A stretch of DNA of 36,056 bases, taken from assembly GCF_001550375.1 (NCBI RefSeq), contig NZ_LRTR01000922.1, positions 1 to 36,056 of the forward strand. Reading direction: 5' to 3'. This stretch comes from Streptomyces europaeiscabiei. GTDB lineage: Bacteria > Actinomycetota > Actinomycetes > Streptomycetales > Streptomycetaceae. Positions 32,120-36,056 of this stretch are shown in pieces. The translations under genes were made by a program, and so were the position numbers. How positions within the stretch are numbered: position 1 is the stretch's first letter; each line of letters starts with the position of its first letter. Under the pieces are notes generated by a model. That model was not told the origin of the DNA. It worked only from the letters and a program-made list of their open reading frames with translations, and did no database searches.

Positions 32120-32403
32120 GACACACGGAAGACGAGCACGATCCGGGCGTCGGCAGAATTGCCCGCTGACGGACGATCACCTGCTGACGATCAAGGCTCC
32201 GACCAGCCCGAACGCACCGGGCCCCGAGTGGTCCTGAAGCTTCTCGGTGGCTTCTTGCATCGTGTCACCGTAGTCGACGAGGAAACCCGGCGAACATTCG
32301 TGCCGAGGTCACCAGTCTGCTGGCGCCCAGGGACGCCCGCCGCTGACGCGACGCCGGGCGTCCTGGTGGTGCCCACGACGTTCCGTGCGACGTCCTGCTG
32401 CTC

Positions 32404-33282
32404 TCAAGCATCCAGCAGCCATGAGGCCCGTTGTTCGTCGACACCTCCACGCCATCCTGCGAGTGGCACCGTGATGTCCGAGCGTGGTGCGCCGCGTAGC
32501 CTGCGGGACGCGGTGTGCCTCTCGGCGGTGGGGATGAACCGGTCCCACATCGGCGGCAGGGCCGGGCTGGGAAGCACCCCGATCTCGGCAAGTCCGATGA
32601 GGATGCCGTACCGCTGATACTTGTCAGTACCGGGCACGATCTTCGCCCGCGCGACCTCCTTCTCCAACTCGCTCGGTCTCATCCCCGCCGGCGCTGAGCG
32701 GATGAGACCGAGCAACGCGCGCATCCGCTCGCGGTCGTCCTCTTCCGGTCGAGGCAGCCCTTCTGCCGCGGCGGCTTCCAGGTCCGGCAGATACTGCTCC
32801 GGCATCTCGTTCCACGCCCAGCCGAGTGCGAGACGCAGCAGCACTTCTGTGACGTCGACCTCGGACACCGGCTTCAAACCGCAATCAGGGACACCGTCTT
32901 CGTCTCGCGGTGCCGTGCTGAGGTAGCGCGCCCATCCGTAGGAGATCACCGTCTGCCGCCCGCGCGGGGCGGACCCCAACCCGGCGACGAACGCCGGAAG
33001 CACCGTATCCCTGTTCAGCACCGCGGCCGCTGAGACCGCACGCTCGACGATCTCAGGCGCAGCCCACTGTTCGCGCTCATGCACCGGCCACCCCGCGCCG
33101 TGAGCTCCCGCAACGTCTGCGGGATCGCCAGACGGCTCAGCTCCTTTGACCGTTCCGGCCCGAGTGAAGCGATACCCGTAGCAGCGCATCAACGGCCCCA
33201 GGGCCATTTCCCCAGGGACTCGTCGTGACGTGGCACTCATAAAGATCAAGTCTACTGCTCGGACCATCTCTGCAGGCGGCAT
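32404..33282 (-). CDS. Hypothetical protein, helical, unknown function
   Basis: Up to 292 aa. No family is recognised. It is soluble and helical, with conserved-looking blocks EIVERAVSAAAVLNRDTVLP followed by AFVAGLGSAPRGRQTVISYG, WARYLSTAPRDEDGVPDCGL and LGWAWNEMPEQYLPDLEAAA. The start is unsure. The ATG at 33282 gives the full frame, while an ATG at 33240 (MSATSRRVPG) looks more natural, but neither has a good ribosome site. There is no signal peptide, membrane helix or metal motif. It is flanked by gaps and is not in an obvious operon. The coding call rests on the even composition over 290 codons against poor composition in the other frames. Confidence 0.7.
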   Translation of the reverse strand: MPPAEMVRAVDLIFMSATSRRVPGEMALGPLMRCYGYRFTRAGTVKGAEPSGDPADVAGAHGAGWPVHEREQWAAPEIVERAVSAAAVLNRDTVLPAFVAGLGSAPRGRQTVISYGWARYLSTAPRDEDGVPDCGLKPVSEVDVTEVLLRLALGWAWNEMPEQYLPDLEAAAAEGLPRPEEDDRERMRALLGLIRSAPAGMRPSELEKEVARAKIVPGTDKYQRYGILIGLAEIGVLPSPALPPMWDRFIPTAERHTASRRLRGAPRSDITVPLAGWRGGVDEQRASWLLDA

Positions 33283-33467
33283 GATGCAGCTGCCCGCCGG
33301 CCCCGAGGACGCTGTCGCGGGCGGAGCACGGTCTCCGTGCGGTGGGCACGATAGTGATCTCGGCCAAGGGGGATGTGTCGCTCCAGTCGGCGGGACCGCG
33401 CAGGCGCCGCCGCCGCGGTGTCGTGTCGAGGTGGGGGAAACACAGCCATGGGGAACTTCGGAGGAAT

Positions 33468-34032
33468 GTGTCCCCTCTGCTCAACGGTCCGCACGGCTAT
33501 GGGCTCGTCGCGAAGACGCTCCACTGGGTGGTGTTCGTGGCCATCGCCGTGCAGTTCGCCATGGGATACCTGCTCAACGTGGACGACAGTGGCCAGGGGC
33601 GGGGCCGCGGACGTGGTGCGGGCTCGGGCTCGGGCTCGGGCTGAGGACGGGGCCGTGGCAGGGCCGGTGAGGGCGCGCACGAGCCCTTCGGTGACGACGC
33701 GCTCCTCACCGTGCACGTGGTGCCGGGCGCCACCGTGCTCCTGCTCGGTGTCGCCCGTATCGTCCGGCGGGCGGCCACGCCGCTGCCCCCGTGGGCCCCG
33801 CCCCTCACCGCTGTGGAGCGACGCCTCGCTCACGGCGCCGAGACCACCTTGTACGCGGCCACATTCGCCGTCCCGGTTCACCGGCGTGGCCCTGGTGCTC
33901 CTGGGCGCCGACCTGCTCGTCCTCCACATCACGCCCCAAACCGTCTTCTACGCGGCCCTCACGGCGCACGTCGTCCTGGTGCTCGAACACCGACTGAGCG
34001 GCCGAGAGCACCTGTTGAGCCGCGTGCTGTGA
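33468..34032 (+). pseudogene. Cytochrome b561-type membrane protein, broken
   Basis: From a GTG at 33468 behind GGAGG the frame reads LLNGPHGYGLVAKTLHWVVF and VAIAVQFAMGYLLNVDDSG (first helix with a heme His), then a Gly/Arg and Gly-Ser tract ended by TGA at 33642-33644. The same frame resumes with EPFGDDALLTVHVVPGATVL and PLPPWAPPLTAVERRLAHGAE, as in intact relatives. Near 33875 a 1-nt shift moves it to GVALVLLGADLLVLHITPQT and VLVLEHRLSGREHLLSRVL. Part of the helix 3/4 region is missing. A stop, a frameshift and a deletion make it a pseudogene. Confidence 0.82.
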
Positions 34033-34084
34033 AGGGGCCCGCCGACGGTCGCGGAGCGGTCAGCCGGCCGGACCGTGATCATGG

Positions 34085-35686
34085 TCAGTGCTTTCCCTCG
34101 TCGACGAGCCGCCGGACACCGGCCTTGTCCAGCTTTCCGGAGGCGTTCCTCGGGACGGTCGGCACGATCGTCAGGCGTTCGGGCAGCTTGTAGCGGGCCA
34201 GCTTCCCCTCCACGTACGCGTGGACGGCCTCCAGGGTGATGTCCGTCGTGCCGTCCACGCTCATGACGGCCTGTACAGTCTCGCCCCACTGCTCGTCGGG
34301 GATGCCGACGACCGCGACGTCGACCACGCCCGGCATGGGGGCAAGCGCTCGCTCGACCTCCGCCGGATAGACGTTCTCGCCGCCGCTGATGATCATGTCC
34401 TTGAGCCGGTCGACGATGTACAGGCAGCCGTCCTCGTCGAGGTGACCGATGTCGCCCGAGTGGAACCAGCCCTCCTCGTCGAAGGCCGCCCGGTTGGCCT
34501 CCGGATCGTTCCAGTAGCCGGCTGTGACGTTGGGGCCTCGGACGACGATCTCCCCCGGCTCCCCCGGCTGCAGGGGCACGTTGGTGACCGTGCCGACGAC
34601 CCTGACCTCGGTGAACGGCATGGGAATGCCGGCGGAGCCGAGCTTGGCCAGGGTGTGTTCGACGGGCAGATGAGTGGCGAACGGGGCGGTCTCCGTCAGG
34701 CCCCAGGCCTGCTGGAGCAGGACGCCGTGCCCGGCGTACAGCTCGATGAGAGCGGGCGGCACCGGGGCGCCCGCGACCACGATCGACCGCAGGTGGCTCA
34801 GGTCCTGGTCGAACAGGCCGGGTTGTCTCGCCAGGGCGGCGAACATCTGGGGGACGGCGAACATGGAGTTGACCCGGTGGGTGACCAGATCGTCGAGACA
34901 CGTCCGCGGGTCGAACCCGCGCCTGACGACCACCGTGCCCCCGCGCACCAGGGTGCGGATCACGAAGCTGTTCAGGGTGCCGATGTGGAACAGCGGAGCG
35001 GCGGCGTAGGTGACATCGCCGCGGCGGGTGTCGAGTCGGAGCTCGACGTTCACCGCGTTCCAGAAGACGTTGCCATGGGTGAGGACGACGCCCTTGGGCG
35101 TGCCGGTCGTGCCGGAGGTGAACATCAGGACGGCCGGGTCGTCGGCGGACTTGGCGGCGACGCAGGAGCTGGGTACGGCCGCGGCCAGCAGGGGCGCCCA
35201 GGGCTCCCAGCCCGCCGCGCCACCGGTCGGCACCTCGGAGTCGTCGTCCACCAGGAGGAAACGCGCGAGAGCCGTCCTGTCGCGTACCTCGTCGACGCTC
35301 TTCCGGTGCCCCTCCTCGCAGACCAGGACGGTGGCACCGCTGCGGACGAGAACGGCCTCCAACTCGGCCTCTGCCAGGCGGAAGTTGACCGGGACGAAAA
35401 CGGCACCCAGCCGGTGGGCGGCCAGCAGGGTGACGAGGAACGAGCTGCTGTTGAGGCCGAGGTGGGCGACCCGGTCCCCGTCCCCGATGCCGCCGTCGGC
35501 CAGGACGGTGGCCAGACGGGCGGCCCTGTCGTCGAGTTCGGCGTAGGTGAGGTCGCCGCCCGCGTAGCGGACGGCGACGGAGTCGCCCTGGTAACGGGCG
35601 TTGCGCGCGACGGCGGCGGCCGGGTTGAGGTCGACCCGCAGGCCCGAGTTACGTGGGTGCGGTCTCGTCGCTTCAGGTGTGGTCAC
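34085..35686 (-). CDS. Acyl-CoA synthetase (AMP-forming), fatty-acid-CoA ligase type
   Basis: 533 aa from a GTG at 35686 behind GAGGAG, with 7 nt spacing. ANL superfamily motifs are complete and in order: LMFTSGTTGTPKGVVLTH (phosphate-binding loop), LLQQAWGLTETAPF, then GWFHSGDIGHLDEDGCLYIV (Asp binding the ribose), DRLKDMIISGGENVYPAEVE (hinge) and VPRNASGKLDKAG with the catalytic Lys. It activates a carboxylic acid with ATP to the acyl-adenylate and then the CoA thioester, in the cytosol. The length and the GENVYPAEVE hinge fit medium/long-chain or FadD3-like ligases; the acyl chain cannot be read. It stands alone, between the broken cytochrome gene and an alcohol dehydrogenase fragment. Confidence 0.93.
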   Translation of the reverse strand: MTTPEATRPHPRNSGLRVDLNPAAAVARNARYQGDSVAVRYAGGDLTYAELDDRAARLATVLADGGIGDGDRVAHLGLNSSSFLVTLLAAHRLGAVFVPVNFRLAEAELEAVLVRSGATVLVCEEGHRKSVDEVRDRTALARFLLVDDDSEVPTGGAAGWEPWAPLLAAAVPSSCVAAKSADDPAVLMFTSGTTGTPKGVVLTHGNVFWNAVNVELRLDTRRGDVTYAAAPLFHIGTLNSFVIRTLVRGGTVVVRRGFDPRTCLDDLVTHRVNSMFAVPQMFAALARQPGLFDQDLSHLRSIVVAGAPVPPALIELYAGHGVLLQQAWGLTETAPFATHLPVEHTLAKLGSAGIPMPFTEVRVVGTVTNVPLQPGEPGEIVVRGPNVTAGYWNDPEANRAAFDEEGWFHSGDIGHLDEDGCLYIVDRLKDMIISGGENVYPAEVERALAPMPGVVDVAVVGIPDEQWGETVQAVMSVDGTTDITLEAVHAYVEGKLARYKLPERLTIVPTVPRNASGKLDKAGVRRLVDEGKH

Positions 35687-35893
35687 GAGCGGCTCCTCAT
35701 CGAGCAACAGGTTTCGAGCGGCAGAGTTCGAGTGTCAAAGATCGAGCGTCGAAGTGGTCACCTCCGGCGGCACCGGCGAGCCTTCGTTCGCCGACGCCTC
35801 CGTCGCCGTCGATCGCGTGCCCTGTGATCGGACCGCTCTGGAAACGGGAGGCGAGCAGTACGCAGGAACCGGTGACACCGCGCAGGCCGGTGT

Positions 35894-36056
35894 TCATGCC
35901 GCCGCAGGCTACGCCGTTGTGGGCCGTGCGGGCACTACACGGCCGATGCGGAGAATTGCTGCGACCGACGCGCCGCGCGGGACGCGGCCCGTAGCGGGCC
36001 CGGCGCCGGACTCGGGCGCGACGGCGGCCTGGCCGACTTCCTGCTGGTGCCGACCG
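35894..36056 (+). pseudogene. Zinc alcohol dehydrogenase fragment (runs out of the window)
   Basis: The frame reads CGPCGHYTADAENCC then GAGLGRDGGLADFLLVPT. It matches the structural-zinc Cys cluster (CGxCxxCxxGxENxC) and the following DGG.AEY..VP strand of medium-chain alcohol dehydrogenases. One of the zinc Cys positions is Tyr. The 90 residues that should precede this are absent, with no start codon or family similarity upstream. It is either a truncated gene or one with an upstream frameshift; the part to the right is not visible. Confidence 0.5.

Noticed and set aside
33642..33644. TGA in the cytochrome b561 frame as selenocysteine or programmed readthrough
   Set aside because: There is no nearby SECIS-like context I can see, the position is in a Gly-Ser linker, and a second frameshift plus a deletion follow. 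Decay is simpler.
34088..35827. 579-codon plus-strand open frame opposite the acyl-CoA ligase
   Set aside because: Asp/Gly/Val/Arg-rich shadow with no motifs; the minus strand carries all ANL superfamily motifs in order.
1..36056. tRNA, rRNA, CRISPR array, riboswitch or phage attachment site
   Set aside because: I looked for cloverleaf-type ends, regular spaced repeats and known aptamer cores on both strands and saw none. A covariance-model search would be needed to be sure.

Overview
The window is high-GC actinobacterial DNA, almost certainly from a Streptomyces or a close relative. The signs are strong third-position GC bias, many GTG starts behind GGAGG-type ribosome sites, typical streptomycete families (NsrR with a Hmp flavohaemoglobin, secreted GH5, YhgE/Pip-type exporters, DUF4157 effector) and hairpin terminators without U-tracts. 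The density of IS fragments and broken genes is what one expects of an accessory or chromosome-arm region. I see no rRNA, tRNA or CRISPR.

Layout. 1-2.4 kb: a DUF4034-like gene cut by the window edge and an amidohydrolase with a microsatellite-encoded Gly-Ser linker. 2.45-5.3 kb: a RibD/DHFR-like reductase, an IS5-type transposase remnant and an MFS exporter, flanked by inverted copies of a 13-bp IS-end-like sequence. 5.3-8.8 kb: an orphan DUF4157 (eCIS-type) effector with a distinct C-terminal domain, an SRPBCC protein, an FAD oxidoreductase gutted by internal deletion, and a coiled-coil protein. 9.1-12.5 kb: an NmrA-like protein and a nitric-oxide cluster (nsrR, hmp, group III truncated haemoglobin) with matching operator-like repeats in front of nsrR and hmp. 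12.5-15.3 kb: a flavoprotein scrap, galU, and a secreted GH5 endoglucanase behind a palindromic operator.

15.4-19.0 kb: a Tn3-family transposase remnant fused to a decayed TetR gene, an SDR gene, an NTF2-like gene and an IS1380 fragment. 19.0-25.0 kb: a five-gene minus-strand operon (SDR, MBL-fold, alpha/beta hydrolase, ferritin-like di-iron protein, PDR-type ferredoxin reductase), divergent from a TetR gene across two identical tandem operators. 25.0-31.2 kb: an MMPL scrap, a QueG-like Fe-S protein overlapping a YhgE/Pip-type exporter, an intact TetR gene, a second broken TetR gene, a second SDR and an NmrA-like oxidoreductase. 31.7-36.1 kb: two unidentified genes, a broken cytochrome b561, an acyl-CoA ligase, and an alcohol dehydrogenase fragment at the edge.

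The most notable pattern is a small regulon. Seven copies of the operator AAACCGATCGGTTT (some with one changed base) lie at four promoters: SDR-1, the Fe-S/exporter operon, the intact TetR and SDR-2. Three of these promoters share the same design, with the operator filling a 17-bp -35/-10 spacer and a second operator just downstream. SDR-1 and SDR-2 are paralogues, each paired with a divergent TetR gene, and both of those TetR genes are broken. The intact TetR at 28.1 kb, which has the same operator in its own promoter, is the obvious surviving controller. The second notable unit is the di-iron protein plus reductase operon, which looks like an uncharacterised oxygenase system.
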